Of a DNA stretch of 46,472 nucleotides, positions 24,818 to 33,859 are shown one piece after another; the first letter of the stretch is position 1; each line of letters begins with the position of its first letter. This DNA is from Bacteroidota bacterium (GTDB lineage Bacteria; Bacteroidota; Bacteroidia; JABEUT01). The translations under genes and the position numbers were made by a program. The stretch covers positions 1-46,472 of the forward strand of contig JABCZW010000016.1 of assembly GCA_013289475.1 (NCBI GenBank), given 5' to 3'. Below the pieces are notes generated by a model that ran no database searches, had not been told where the DNA came from, and was given only the letters and a program-made list of their open reading frames with translations.

Positions 24818-25948
24818 ATGAAACTTACTCCGTATTCCTTGCTCTTTACCCCTTTACTATTTATCTCCCTATCGGGTACTGCACAAAGTGGTTTTACCAA
24901 TAAGGCCGAAGCCAAAAACGAAAAGAGCGATGGCAGAAAAACCGGCAAGTGGATAGAATATATGGATACTGCCTATGGAACCCCTGACGACAGCACCAGG
25001 CCATTTTATATGCTGACTGAATATAAAAATGATGAACCACAGGGTATGGTAAGGGAATATTATAAGCATGGAGCCATAAAAATGGAGATACCTTATGTTA
25101 ATGGAAAGAAGGACGGAGTACAAAAGGAGTATTATGAAAACGGAAATGTAATGAGTGAATACCCTTATAGCAAGGACGAAAAAAACGGAACTGTAAAGAA
25201 ATATTACTCAAATGGTAAGCTTAAGATAGAATGGCCCTATACCAATGGTAAAATAAATGGCACTCAAATATCGTATTATGAAAGTGGGGCAGTGGATTGG
25301 AAGGTGCCATATGTTAATAGCTTAAGCGAAGGTACCGGAATTGAGTATTATGAAAGTGGAGCCAAAAAGTGGGAACAGCCATATACAAAGGATCAAAAGA
25401 ACGGAATATTAAAAGAGTATTATGAAAGTGGAGCTAAAAAATGGGAACAGCCATATACAATGGATCAAAAGAACGGAACCTTAAAGGAATATTATGAAGA
25501 TGGTAAACTTAAATCGGAAACTATTTATGTTAATGGTGTTAAAAGCGGGGTGTGGAAAGAATATTTTAAGAGCGGGAAATTACAGTATGAGTGGCCCTAT
25601 AGCAATGGAAAGTTGAACGGAACTGCTAAAGAGTATTCGGAAACCGGTAAGTTAACATATGAAAGGCAGTATACTAATGATCAAAAAAATGGCGAGGTTA
25701 AAGAATATGGCGAATCAGGCAAGGTATTAAATGAGTGGCCCTATACTAATGGCCAAAAAAATGGCGATATGAAAGGGTATTATGCCAGCGGAAACCTGGA
25801 ATGGGTGGTGCCTTATGCAAACGATAAAAAGAACGGCATGCAAAAGCATTACTTCGAAAGTGGTAAAATGGAAAGCGAAACCCCTTTTACCAATGGCACC
25901 GAAGGCGTAACAAGGCATTTTGCCGAAAACGGCGAGGAAATAAAATAA
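24818..25948 (+). CDS. YwqK-family MORN_2-repeat secreted protein 1
   Basis: The start at 24818 (MKLTPYSLLFTPLLFISLSG) gives a signal peptide whose codons are a period-7 array. An N-terminal module 'TNKAEAKNEKSDGRKTGKWI' comes next, followed by twelve 24-residue MORN_2 units of the form 'KEYYESGKLKxExPYTNGxKNG' and a short end 'HFAENGEEIK'. Pipelines call this family 'toxin-antitoxin YwqK antitoxin', after a Bacillus protein; no toxin gene is evident here. The repeats form an extended beta-hairpin ladder, plausibly a periplasmic or surface binding scaffold. Units 5 and 6 are almost identical at the DNA level, a recent duplication. It is the first of five co-directional paralogues. Confidence 0.85.
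   Translation: MKLTPYSLLFTPLLFISLSGTAQSGFTNKAEAKNEKSDGRKTGKWIEYMDTAYGTPDDSTRPFYMLTEYKNDEPQGMVREYYKHGAIKMEIPYVNGKKDGVQKEYYENGNVMSEYPYSKDEKNGTVKKYYSNGKLKIEWPYTNGKINGTQISYYESGAVDWKVPYVNSLSEGTGIEYYESGAKKWEQPYTKDQKNGILKEYYESGAKKWEQPYTMDQKNGTLKEYYEDGKLKSETIYVNGVKSGVWKEYFKSGKLQYEWPYSNGKLNGTAKEYSETGKLTYERQYTNDQKNGEVKEYGESGKVLNEWPYTNGQKNGDMKGYYASGNLEWVVPYANDKKNGMQKHYFESGKMESETPFTNGTEGVTRHFAENGEEIK
24825..24866 (+). repeat. Period-7 array encoding the signal peptide of YwqK-like protein 1
   Basis: TTACTCC, GTATTCC, TTGCTCT, TTACCCC, TTTACTA, TTTATCT: six diverged heptads that encode TPYSLLFTPLLFIS. The same word type occurs at 21024-21058. Confidence 0.65.
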
Positions 25949-25968
25949 ATCAACAATAAACTATCTTT

Positions 25969-27399
25969 ATGAAATCCACTATACTTATTCCCTTATTTTT
26001 TGTTTGCTTTTCTGTTTCTGCCCAGGAACATGTGCAGCCGTGGCTAACAGGATATATTAATAAAGCAGAGGCTAAGAACCTGAAGGTGCATGGTAAAAAA
26101 GAAGGTAAATGGATAGAATACCGCGATAGTACTTATGACGAAACAACAGATACTAACGCACCTTATTATGTACTTATAAATTATCATGCCGGTAAGTATA
26201 CCGATACAGTGCATGAATATTATAAAAGCGGTAAGCCATATTCTATTGAAACCTATACCAATGGTAATCAGAACGGGGTTTTAAAGGAATATTATGAAGA
26301 TGGGGCATTAATGGACGAATATCCTTACGTCGATGATAAATTAAACGGGAGCGTAAAAGAGTATTATGAGAACGGCCAGCTTAAATCTGAACATCCTTAT
26401 GTCAACGATAAACAGGAAGGAGTAGCTAAAGAATATTATGAAAGCGGAAAACTAAAGACTGAATGGCCTTATACCAATGATGAAATAAACGGAACGGGGA
26501 AAGAGTATTTTGAGAGTGGAACGTTGCAGAGTGAATCGCCTTATACCAATGGCGAAGAAAATGGTATTTCGAATGAGTATTACGAGAACGGGAAATTTAA
26601 ATACATAACCCCTTATGCCAATGATGAAAAAGAAGGCCTTGAAAAAGGCTATTATGATGATGGTAAGCTTGAATGGGAGATACCCTGGACCAAAGGTGAA
26701 CGGGTTGGAATAGAAAAGGAGTATTATGAAAATGGAAAAGTAGAAACCATTTGGCCATATAAAAAAGAAAGACTGGATGGGGTAAAGCTGACCTATTTTG
26801 AGAATGGGAAGCTGCAATGGGAGGAACCTTATGTTGACAGTGTTGAAAACGGCACAGAGAAAGAATATTACGAAAACGGTAAACCCAAATGGATAACCAA
26901 TTATGCTAACGGTAAAAAGAATGGAAAAGAAACAGGCTATTACGAAAATGGCAAGGTACATTGGGAAAACAACTACATAGATGATAAAAAAGACGGGCTG
27001 GCTAAAGGTTATTTTGAAGATGGTAAGCTAATGGGCGAATACCCGTATGACCATGGAGACAGGAATGGCGTGGTGAAGAAGTATTATGAAAGTGGTGCAT
27101 TAAAGCGCATGTACCCTTTTATGGGCGATAAAAAAAACGGAACAGAAATAGAATATTACGAAAGCGGAAAAGTCGAGGAAGAAGTTCCGTATACGCATGA
27201 TACTATAATGGGGCAGTATAAAAGATATTTTGAAAACGGAAAAATAACCACTGAAATTCATTACATTAATGGTAAAATGGATGGCGATGTAAAATGGTAC
27301 CGCGAAGACGGAACATTGAAGCAGGCGCTTCATTACCAAAACGGGGTAATGACTGGTGGAGTAACCAATTATGATGAAAGTGGCAACGAAATAAAATAA
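25969..27399 (+). CDS. YwqK-family MORN_2-repeat secreted protein 2
   Basis: Signal peptide MKSTILIPLFFVCFSVSAQ, N-terminal module 'NKAEAKNLKVHGKKEGKWIE' with 'DTNAPYYVLINYHAGK', then sixteen 24-residue MORN_2 units and the end 'YDESGNEIK'. The last two units ('EDGTLKQALHYQNGVMTGGV') are nearly identical in paralogue 3, showing recent duplication or gene conversion at the 3' ends. It is exported, has no membrane helix, and starts 20 bp after gene 1, so it is in the same operon. As for the family, 'antitoxin' is only a pipeline label; a structural or binding role is as likely. Confidence 0.85.
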   Translation: MKSTILIPLFFVCFSVSAQEHVQPWLTGYINKAEAKNLKVHGKKEGKWIEYRDSTYDETTDTNAPYYVLINYHAGKYTDTVHEYYKSGKPYSIETYTNGNQNGVLKEYYEDGALMDEYPYVDDKLNGSVKEYYENGQLKSEHPYVNDKQEGVAKEYYESGKLKTEWPYTNDEINGTGKEYFESGTLQSESPYTNGEENGISNEYYENGKFKYITPYANDEKEGLEKGYYDDGKLEWEIPWTKGERVGIEKEYYENGKVETIWPYKKERLDGVKLTYFENGKLQWEEPYVDSVENGTEKEYYENGKPKWITNYANGKKNGKETGYYENGKVHWENNYIDDKKDGLAKGYFEDGKLMGEYPYDHGDRNGVVKKYYESGALKRMYPFMGDKKNGTEIEYYESGKVEEEVPYTHDTIMGQYKRYFENGKITTEIHYINGKMDGDVKWYREDGTLKQALHYQNGVMTGGVTNYDESGNEIK

Positions 27400-27405
27400 T
27401 TACAC

Positions 27406-28854
27406 ATGAAATCCACAAGACTTATTCCCGATTTATTGTTCATTATAGCCTTGCTAAGTTGTTTGCCCACCTTTGCGCAAGATAGCTTATCGGCAAGGCA
27501 TGGCATGTATACAGATAAAGCGGAGGCGAAAAATGAAATGCTGCACGGCAAAAAGGAAGGTAAGTGGATAGAATACCGCGATAGCAATTTAGATGCCACT
27601 AAAAATACAGATGCTCCTTATTATGTGCTTTTAAACTACCACGAAGGCAAATCAACTGACTCCGGAATGGAATATTATAAAAGCGGCAAACTGCATTCCC
27701 GTATACCATATGTTAACGGTAAAATAGAAGGGTTAAAGAGAAATTATTATGAAAATGGCGCTATTAGGGCCAGGATACCTTATAAGGCCGGTAAACGGGA
27801 TGGGCAGGATAGTACTTTTTATAAAAGTGGCAAGAAAAATGGAATATGGATCTATAAAAATGGAATGAATGAGGGGGCTAAAATATATTATGAAAATGGC
27901 ACATTGAAACGCGAAGAGCCTTTTACCGACAGTGTTGAAAATGGGATAGATAAAAAATATTACCAGGATGGTAAAATAGAAGCAGAGTGGCCTTATGTAA
28001 ATGGAAAAGTAAATGGGGTGCAGAAATCGTATTTCGAGAATGGGGCATTAGATTGGACAGTACCTTATGTTAATGGCAAGAGGGAAGGAAAGGCGACCGA
28101 GTATTACGAAAAGGGAGGAGTGCATTGGGAGCAACCCTATGCTAATGATAAAAAAAACGGAACTGAAAAGGGATATTATACTAACGGTGCCCTGCATTGG
28201 GAAACTGATTACACCAATGATGATAAAAATGGAGTGGAAAAAGAATATTATGAGAATGGAAAGACAAAAGATGTTCGACTATATGTTAATGGTAAATCTA
28301 ATGGCGTTAGAAACTCATATTATGAGAACGGTGCGTTAAAATGGAAAACAGGTTATAAAAATGGAGAAAAGGACGGGCCGGAGAAAGGCTATTATGATAA
28401 TGGGAAGCTGAAATGGGATAACGTATGGGTTGATGGTAAAAGAATTGGTACGTCAAAAGGTTATTATGACGACGGGAAAATAAAATGGGTCAAGCCATAC
28501 ACTGATTCCGGAAAGCTGGATGGAGTAGAGAAGCTGTATTATGAAAGCGGAGCCGTTAAGAATGAATACCCATATACCAATAGCCTTGAAAACGGTGTTG
28601 AGAAAGAATATTATGAAAGCGGAATGATAGAAGAGGAAGTTCCTTATATAAATGATACCATTTCCGGACTATACAAAAGATATTATGAGAATGGGAAGCT
28701 TAATACCAAAGTTACCTATATTAATGGCAAAAGAGACGGCAATATAGAGTGGTATCGTGAAGATGGAACATTGAAACAGCTACTCCATTACCAAAACGGT
28801 GTAATGACAGGTGGAGTAACCAATTACGATGAAAAAGGGGATGAGATTAAATAG
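27406..28854 (+). CDS. YwqK-family MORN_2-repeat secreted protein 3
   Basis: Signal peptide (MKSTRLIPDLLFIIALLSCL, ending FAQ), module 'DKAEAKNEMLHGKKEGKWIE', and sixteen units; unit 3 ('FYKSGKKNGIWIYKNGMNEG') is irregular, suggesting an internal deletion and restart of the repeat phase. The C-terminal units match paralogue 2. It starts 6 bp after gene 2 and overlaps the start of gene 4, so translation is probably coupled through the operon. Confidence 0.85.
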   Translation: MKSTRLIPDLLFIIALLSCLPTFAQDSLSARHGMYTDKAEAKNEMLHGKKEGKWIEYRDSNLDATKNTDAPYYVLLNYHEGKSTDSGMEYYKSGKLHSRIPYVNGKIEGLKRNYYENGAIRARIPYKAGKRDGQDSTFYKSGKKNGIWIYKNGMNEGAKIYYENGTLKREEPFTDSVENGIDKKYYQDGKIEAEWPYVNGKVNGVQKSYFENGALDWTVPYVNGKREGKATEYYEKGGVHWEQPYANDKKNGTEKGYYTNGALHWETDYTNDDKNGVEKEYYENGKTKDVRLYVNGKSNGVRNSYYENGALKWKTGYKNGEKDGPEKGYYDNGKLKWDNVWVDGKRIGTSKGYYDDGKIKWVKPYTDSGKLDGVEKLYYESGAVKNEYPYTNSLENGVEKEYYESGMIEEEVPYINDTISGLYKRYYENGKLNTKVTYINGKRDGNIEWYREDGTLKQLLHYQNGVMTGGVTNYDEKGDEIK

Positions 28855-30073
28855 CGTATTTATGCTGATTTTTTGTTCTGCCTGTTCATATTCTGTGGCG
28901 CAAAACGGTTCAACATCAAAGCCCGATAGTATCAGCAATAACCAGGTGTTCACTATTGTACAGCAAATGCCCGAGTTTCAGGGAGATTTGGATAAATACC
29001 TGAGTGAACATATGAACTACCCTGATTCGGCCATAAAAGCAGGTATTACAGGTACTGTTTATATAAACTTTATTGTTGAAAAAGACGGATCTGTTTCGCA
29101 TGTAAAAGTTATTAAAAGTATTCCGCATGGTTACTCTCTCGATAAAGAAGCCGTTAAAGTTATAACGGCTATGCCAAAGTGGTCGATTGGTATGCAAAAT
29201 GGGCATCCTGTAAGAGTTTCTTATAATATACCTATGCGGTTTGTACTTAATAGTAACAGCAATTATTTGCCGGATAACCAACCGCAGCCTGTTGAGCAGG
29301 AGGGCTTTACCAATAAAAATGAAGCTAAAAATGTAATGAAGGATGCGCTAAAGGAAGGTAAATGGATAGAGTACCGGAATTATGATTTTGGTCCAACAAC
29401 CGATACTACGGCACCTTATTATATACTTACTGTTTATAATAATGATAAGCCTGTAAGCACAAGTTACGAATATTATAAAAGCGGTAAGCTTTATGGAGAA
29501 ATACCACGTACCAATGGCAGAATAAATGGCAAAGTAAAAATATATTATGAGAGCGGAAAGGCTTGGAGCGAATATCCGTACACTAATGGGGTTGAAAATG
29601 GTATGTCAAAAGTGTATTATGAAAGTGGAAAATTAAAATGGCAAAGCCCTTATGTTAATGATAGCTTAAATGGTATTGACAGTGAGTATTATGAGAATGG
29701 AAAATTAAAGAGCGTTATTCTTTTTGTGAAAGATAATAAAAGCGGGATAATGAAAAGCTATTATGAGAATGGCGTGTTAAAATCTGAATCGCCTTATTTA
29801 AAAGATAGTTTAACCGGAATTGAAAAGGAATACTATGAAAATGGAAAATTAAGGTGCGAATGGCCCTATACCACTAATATTATTGAAGGAATAGCAAAGC
29901 AGTATTACGAAACCGGTGAGCTGCGCATTGAAACACCATATATGCATGGTGAAAAAAACGGAATGCAAAAGGAATATTACCAGGACGGGAAAATAAAAAA
30001 TACTACACTTTATGCCAGGGATAGAGAAGGTAAAACAAAATATTACGCTGAAAACGGAAGTGAAATAAAGTAA
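28841..30073 (+). CDS. TonB C-terminal domain fused to YwqK/MORN_2 repeats (protein 4)
   Basis: The start at 28841 (MRLNSVFMLIFCSACSYSVA) overlaps the previous gene by 14 bp; 28862 is an alternative. After the signal comes a complete TonB_C-like domain at residues ~45-130: 'MPEFQGDLDKYLSEHMNYPD', 'GITGTVYINFIVEKDGSVSH', 'MPKWSIGMQNGHPVRVSYNI'. The shared module 'TNKNEAKNVMKDALKEGKWI' and eight MORN_2 units follow. TonB_C normally contacts outer-membrane transporters; here it lacks its own membrane helix and spacer, so the protein is a soluble periplasmic TonB_C/MORN hybrid. The layout suggests the N-terminal domain was inserted between signal and module of an ordinary family member. Confidence 0.85.
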   Translation: MRLNSVFMLIFCSACSYSVAQNGSTSKPDSISNNQVFTIVQQMPEFQGDLDKYLSEHMNYPDSAIKAGITGTVYINFIVEKDGSVSHVKVIKSIPHGYSLDKEAVKVITAMPKWSIGMQNGHPVRVSYNIPMRFVLNSNSNYLPDNQPQPVEQEGFTNKNEAKNVMKDALKEGKWIEYRNYDFGPTTDTTAPYYILTVYNNDKPVSTSYEYYKSGKLYGEIPRTNGRINGKVKIYYESGKAWSEYPYTNGVENGMSKVYYESGKLKWQSPYVNDSLNGIDSEYYENGKLKSVILFVKDNKSGIMKSYYENGVLKSESPYLKDSLTGIEKEYYENGKLRCEWPYTTNIIEGIAKQYYETGELRIETPYMHGEKNGMQKEYYQDGKIKNTTLYARDREGKTKYYAENGSEIK

Positions 30074-30092
30074 TTTAAAAATTAAATCAGGA

Positions 30093-31073
30093 ATGAAAAC
30101 CACTAAACATATTCCTTATTGCATATTTGTAGTTTCCTTGTTATTTGCCTGTTTACCTGCAATTGGGCAAGATAGCCTGTATGTTGAAAAAACTAATGGC
30201 TATACTAATAAAGCAGAAGCTAAAAATGAAATGGTAAATGGTAAAAGAGAAGGCAAATGGATTGAATATGTAGATAGCACTAAACTGGTTACCACTGACA
30301 GTTCAAAGGCCGTGCTTTACAGGCTTATTATTTACAGTAATGGCAAACCCTTGGGAGTGGTGAGGGAATTTACCCGTGATGGTAAATTAACATGGTCGTC
30401 GGGTATTGCGCTTATTAAAAATGGGATTGACAAGCAATATTGGCCCAATGGAAATGTTCGGTATGAATGTCCTTATGTAAATGGTAAAAAAGAGGGAGTA
30501 GAGAAAACCTATTATGAAAACGGTAAACTTGAGAGTGAAACACCCAATACAGCCGATTATAAAAACGGAGTGGTGAAATGGTACGGTCGCGACGGAACAC
30601 TGAGCAGCGAAACATCTTTTGTTGACGGCCGTGCAGATGGCATAGCTAAGGAGTACTTTAAGGGTGGGGCCGTTTTAAGTGAAACCCCATATAATGGGGG
30701 CAATGAAAATGGCGATGCTAAAGAATATTATACAAATGGGAAAGTGAAGGCAATTACGCACTACGATACTGGCATGATAAATGGGATAGCCCGGGAGTAC
30801 TATATGAGCGGAAAAATATTATCTGAAACCCCTTTTACCAATAACCAGGTGAATGGAATGGCCAAAGAATATTATGAGAGCGGAAAACTAAAAGCACTTA
30901 CTCCATGGATTAATGGCTCTATAGTTGGGATAAAAAAAGAGTATTACGAAAACGGAAACCTAGAAACTGAATCGGAATATAAAGATAATGACATTCAATC
31001 GCAAAAAAATTACAATAAAAACGGGAAGCTTATTAATGAAAGGATATCGACACACACAAGCACTGAAGAATGA
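30093..31073 (+). CDS. YwqK-family MORN_2-repeat secreted protein 5
   Basis: Signal peptide (MKTTKHIPYCIFVVSLLFAC, ending AIGQ), module 'TNKAEAKNEMVNGKREGKWI' and about nine MORN_2 units. Its repeats are more diverged than in proteins 1-4 ('WYGRDGTLSSETSFVDGRAD'), and it ends in an irregular 'ISTHTSTEE' tail. It starts 20 bp after gene 4 and is the last member before the glycosyltransferase, whose start is preceded by a period-7 array. Confidence 0.83.
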   Translation: MKTTKHIPYCIFVVSLLFACLPAIGQDSLYVEKTNGYTNKAEAKNEMVNGKREGKWIEYVDSTKLVTTDSSKAVLYRLIIYSNGKPLGVVREFTRDGKLTWSSGIALIKNGIDKQYWPNGNVRYECPYVNGKKEGVEKTYYENGKLESETPNTADYKNGVVKWYGRDGTLSSETSFVDGRADGIAKEYFKGGAVLSETPYNGGNENGDAKEYYTNGKVKAITHYDTGMINGIAREYYMSGKILSETPFTNNQVNGMAKEYYESGKLKALTPWINGSIVGIKKEYYENGNLETESEYKDNDIQSQKNYNKNGKLINERISTHTSTEE

Positions 31074-31085
31074 TATACTGAATAT

Positions 31086-31119
31086 CTATTCACTAACCAC
31101 TGCCCACTAATCACTTTTT
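31086..31119 (+). repeat. Period-7 array (CTAACCA type) forming the leader of the glycosyltransferase
   Basis: CTATTCA, CTAACCA, CTGCCCA, CTAATCA and CTTTTTA run directly into the start codon, as they do before the prohead protease. Confidence 0.75.
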
Positions 31120-32340
31120 ATGAAACTCTCTATTTTAATTTGCTCGTTGCAAAAACGATTGACACAATTTGCACTGTTGTGCGAACATTTACAAGTCCAA
31201 GCCGCAGGAAAGCCTGTAGAGATACTCTGGCTGGGTGATAACAAAACTATGAGTGTAGGCGAAAAGCGCAATAATCTTCTTAATATTAGTAAGGGCGACT
31301 ATGTAGCTTTTGTCGATGATGACGATTGGGTAGCCGATGATTATGTGGATGCAATATTGCAAGGAATAGAGCAGAACAAAGATTGTATTTGCTTTGATGC
31401 CATATATTCAACCGATGAGGGAGATAAGATACCGGTACATTATAGCGTGAATAATTTGCTGAATGTTGACGAGCCCGGTAAGCCACGCTTGCGTGTACCT
31501 AACCATCTTATACCTATAAAACGTGAATATGCTCTTGCAACAAAATTCCTGGAGAAGAACTTTGGCGAGGATACCGATTATGGTTTGCGTATACGTCGCT
31601 TGCTAAAGACGGAACACAAAATTGATCGGCCCATGTATTATTATCGTTTCTCCGCCCAAACCAGCGAAACGCATAAGTACTCGCCTAAGTACCGCAGGCC
31701 GACATACGGACCAATGGTGAAAATGGATGTGGTGATAGTAAGCGATGGGTCGGTGGCCGATTGCCGGGTTATGACTCAGCAAGCTATCAATAGGATTGCT
31801 TCAGTTGATGTGAATGTGGTTGTGCTTGAGAAAGCAGATAACATTCGTTATGCTAATGCCGATACCTTTTTACAAAGGCAGCCCTTTAATTATAACCAAT
31901 GCCTGAACAATGGTGCAAGTATGGGCAATGCAGAGTATATATGTTTCAGTAATAACGATATTGTTTTTCCGGAAGGGTTTGTAAATAGAGTAGTGGCGGA
32001 GATGAGCTCACAGAGCCTCGATGTTCTTTCTGTTACCAATCATAAAGGATTTATTCACCCTCATATAATAAGCGGTTTTTGTTTCATCATGCGCCGCAAT
32101 GCCTGGTTAAAGATTGGCAAGCTAAATACTGATTACCGCTTTTGGTGTGCCGATAATGTTACCAGCGAACAAATTAAACAACATGAGCTACGCGAAGGCA
32201 GATCTGATATAAAAGTGTTTCATGGCACATCGGTAACACTCAACACGCTCGATGCCGCTACCCGTGAAGAATATACCCGGACTTGCGTGCGCCAGTTCAA
32301 CCACGATTATGATAAGAATGTGCTGGGGATGGGGAAGTGA
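31120..32340 (+). CDS. Two-domain family 2 glycosyltransferase
   Basis: A cytoplasmic 406-residue protein with two GT-A-like halves. The first has 'MKLSILICSLQKRLTQFALL', 'GEKRNNLLNISKGDYVAFVD' and the metal/nucleotide-binding 'DDDDW' (residues ~66-70). The second starts 'MDVVIVSDGS' and has 'AEYICFSNNDIVFPEGFVNR' as a degenerate NND counterpart, typical of GT2 double domains. It should transfer a sugar from a nucleotide-sugar donor; the acceptor is unknown. It has no signal or membrane helix. Glycosyltransferases of this type can lie within Bacteroidota prophages, and it shares its leader repeat with the prohead protease, so an origin in the same phage remnant is possible but inferred. Confidence 0.82.
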   Translation: MKLSILICSLQKRLTQFALLCEHLQVQAAGKPVEILWLGDNKTMSVGEKRNNLLNISKGDYVAFVDDDDWVADDYVDAILQGIEQNKDCICFDAIYSTDEGDKIPVHYSVNNLLNVDEPGKPRLRVPNHLIPIKREYALATKFLEKNFGEDTDYGLRIRRLLKTEHKIDRPMYYYRFSAQTSETHKYSPKYRRPTYGPMVKMDVVIVSDGSVADCRVMTQQAINRIASVDVNVVVLEKADNIRYANADTFLQRQPFNYNQCLNNGASMGNAEYICFSNNDIVFPEGFVNRVVAEMSSQSLDVLSVTNHKGFIHPHIISGFCFIMRRNAWLKIGKLNTDYRFWCADNVTSEQIKQHELREGRSDIKVFHGTSVTLNTLDAATREEYTRTCVRQFNHDYDKNVLGMGK

Positions 32341-32343
32341 TAT

Positions 32344-32371
32344 CAATTAAGAATTAGGAATTAGAAATCGA
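32344..32371 (+). repeat. Period-7 array (GAATTAG)
   Basis: CAATTAA, GAATTAG, GAATTAG, AAATCGA, located between the glycosyltransferase stop and a TATATTTG -7 box (32378-32385). Confidence 0.65.
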
Positions 32372-32403
32372 AATTTATATATTTGAATATATAACCACAA
32401 AGG

Positions 32404-33789
32404 ATGAAGAAAATAATACTCATTATATCACTAATTATCAGTACTCTTTTTGTAAAGGCACAAGATTATGTATTGTACGGAATGACGCAATATTCATTAT
32501 TCAGTTATGACATTACAACAGGAATGTATTCTGTTTGCGATAATGTATCTAATCCTGTCTACTCTTCACTTATGCAGGCTTCAAATGGTTTATTGTATGG
32601 TTTAGAAAATGAGTCGCTATTTAGTTTTGATCCTAAAACGAATAATTTAAATGTAGTATATACATTTGCAGGCGGAGTATTTGGGCAATCGCCTGGTGGA
32701 AAACCTTTACAGGCTAAGGATGGTTATTTATATGGGATGACTACTATGGGTGGAGTTGCTAATAATGGAGTTATATATCGCTTCGACCCGTTATCAGGGA
32801 AAGACACAACATTACTGGAATTTAATTCTAAAAATGGTAGTGAGCCGGAAGGTTATTTCATGCAAGATAGCATATCAGGATTATTATATGCCATGACAGA
32901 ACAGGGAGGAATTAGCACATCAAGTTCTGATGGAGTGCTTTTAAGTTTTGATCCCAAAACATATAAGGACAGTGTAATTATGTCTTTTATTCCAAAATCA
33001 GGAAATCGGCCGGAAGGAAGTGTAATGCAGGCAAAAAATAGGATTATATATGGAATGTGTGGAAGCGGAGGTAAAAATAATGATGGAACTTTATTTAGCT
33101 ATGATCCTGTTTCTGGGAAAGAAACCCTTTTGTTGAATTTTAATGATACTAATGGCGCTGTGCCTTTTTATGGTGTTTTGCTTGAGGCCTCAAATGGACT
33201 TCTTTATGGCATGACACCTAATGGAGGTAAGTTAAATGGTGGTTACGGTGATGGGGTGATTTTTGCCTATAATGCTTTTACAGGAAAAGATAGTGTTGTA
33301 TATGAGTTTGATAGTATACATGGTGCGCAACCTTATGGAAGTCTTATTGAAGATACAGCCAATGGGTTATTCTACGGGTTGACAGAATTAGGTGGATATT
33401 ATAACGCAGGAGTACTATTTAGTTTTGATCCTAAAACGGGAAAAGATAGTGTGCTTGTTAACTTTAAAGTGGGTGCCGGTGCTCCATTAGGTGAGTTATT
33501 GTTATTAAGGATTAACCCACCTGCCGGAATAGATGAGTTAGCTTCAAATAATTCGGGGATGCAAGTATTTCCCAGCCCATTTAATACTTCAACAACTATT
33601 GTATTTTCAGAAGCTGGTAAGCACTATTTAGAACTTGATGATATAACCGGAAGGCAATTGGAGGAAATAGAATGCAACGGAAAGCAATATGAATTACAGC
33701 GAAACAACCTTGCACCCGGTATTTACTTTATAAAAGCATTTGACCAGGAGCATGACTATCTTGTAACTACCAAGATAGTGGTTGAGTGA
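32404..33789 (+). CDS. GloVer-repeat secreted protein with T9SS type A tail
   Basis: Signal peptide MKKIILIISLIISTLFVKAQ, then about seven ~50-residue repeats of the form 'LYGMTxxGGxxNxGVxFSFDPxTGKDxVLLxFxxxxG'. This matches the 'choice-of-anchor tandem repeat GloVer' family, a propeller-like surface repeat. The C-terminal ~75 residues are a T9SS type A sorting domain ('MQVFPSPFNTSTTIVF', 'APGIYFIKAF', ending 'TTKIVVE'). It is expected on the cell surface; ligand unknown. A -7 box TATATTTG lies 18 bp before the ATG. Confidence 0.85.
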   Translation: MKKIILIISLIISTLFVKAQDYVLYGMTQYSLFSYDITTGMYSVCDNVSNPVYSSLMQASNGLLYGLENESLFSFDPKTNNLNVVYTFAGGVFGQSPGGKPLQAKDGYLYGMTTMGGVANNGVIYRFDPLSGKDTTLLEFNSKNGSEPEGYFMQDSISGLLYAMTEQGGISTSSSDGVLLSFDPKTYKDSVIMSFIPKSGNRPEGSVMQAKNRIIYGMCGSGGKNNDGTLFSYDPVSGKETLLLNFNDTNGAVPFYGVLLEASNGLLYGMTPNGGKLNGGYGDGVIFAYNAFTGKDSVVYEFDSIHGAQPYGSLIEDTANGLFYGLTELGGYYNAGVLFSFDPKTGKDSVLVNFKVGAGAPLGELLLLRINPPAGIDELASNNSGMQVFPSPFNTSTTIVFSEAGKHYLELDDITGRQLEEIECNGKQYELQRNNLAPGIYFIKAFDQEHDYLVTTKIVVE

Positions 33790-33859
33790 TAACTTGTGAA
33801 TATAAAATGCAAGACCAGTAGCCTCCCATTCGCAATTATTTTGTGTCTTTGCATGGTTT

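Larger units (their letters stand above)
25050..31040 (+). repeat. 72-bp (24-codon) tandem repeat region across five genes
   Basis: About sixty units of 72 bp, coding EYYENGKLKxExPYxNGxxNG-like blocks, are distributed as roughly 12, 16, 16, 8 and 9 units in the five genes and interrupted only by the gene starts with their N-terminal modules. Word families such as GAATATTATGAAAA and GGTAAAAAGAATGG recur, so unequal recombination within and between genes is likely. Confidence 0.8.

Noticed and set aside
25050..31040. Regular 72-bp repeats resembling a CRISPR-like array
   Set aside because: The units are coding throughout, in frame, and have no conserved repeat/variable spacer alternation or cas genes.
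24818..31073. Toxin-antitoxin system on the basis of the YwqK family name
   Set aside because: The proteins are exported and repeat-built and no toxin-like gene lies next to them; the name is a pipeline label.
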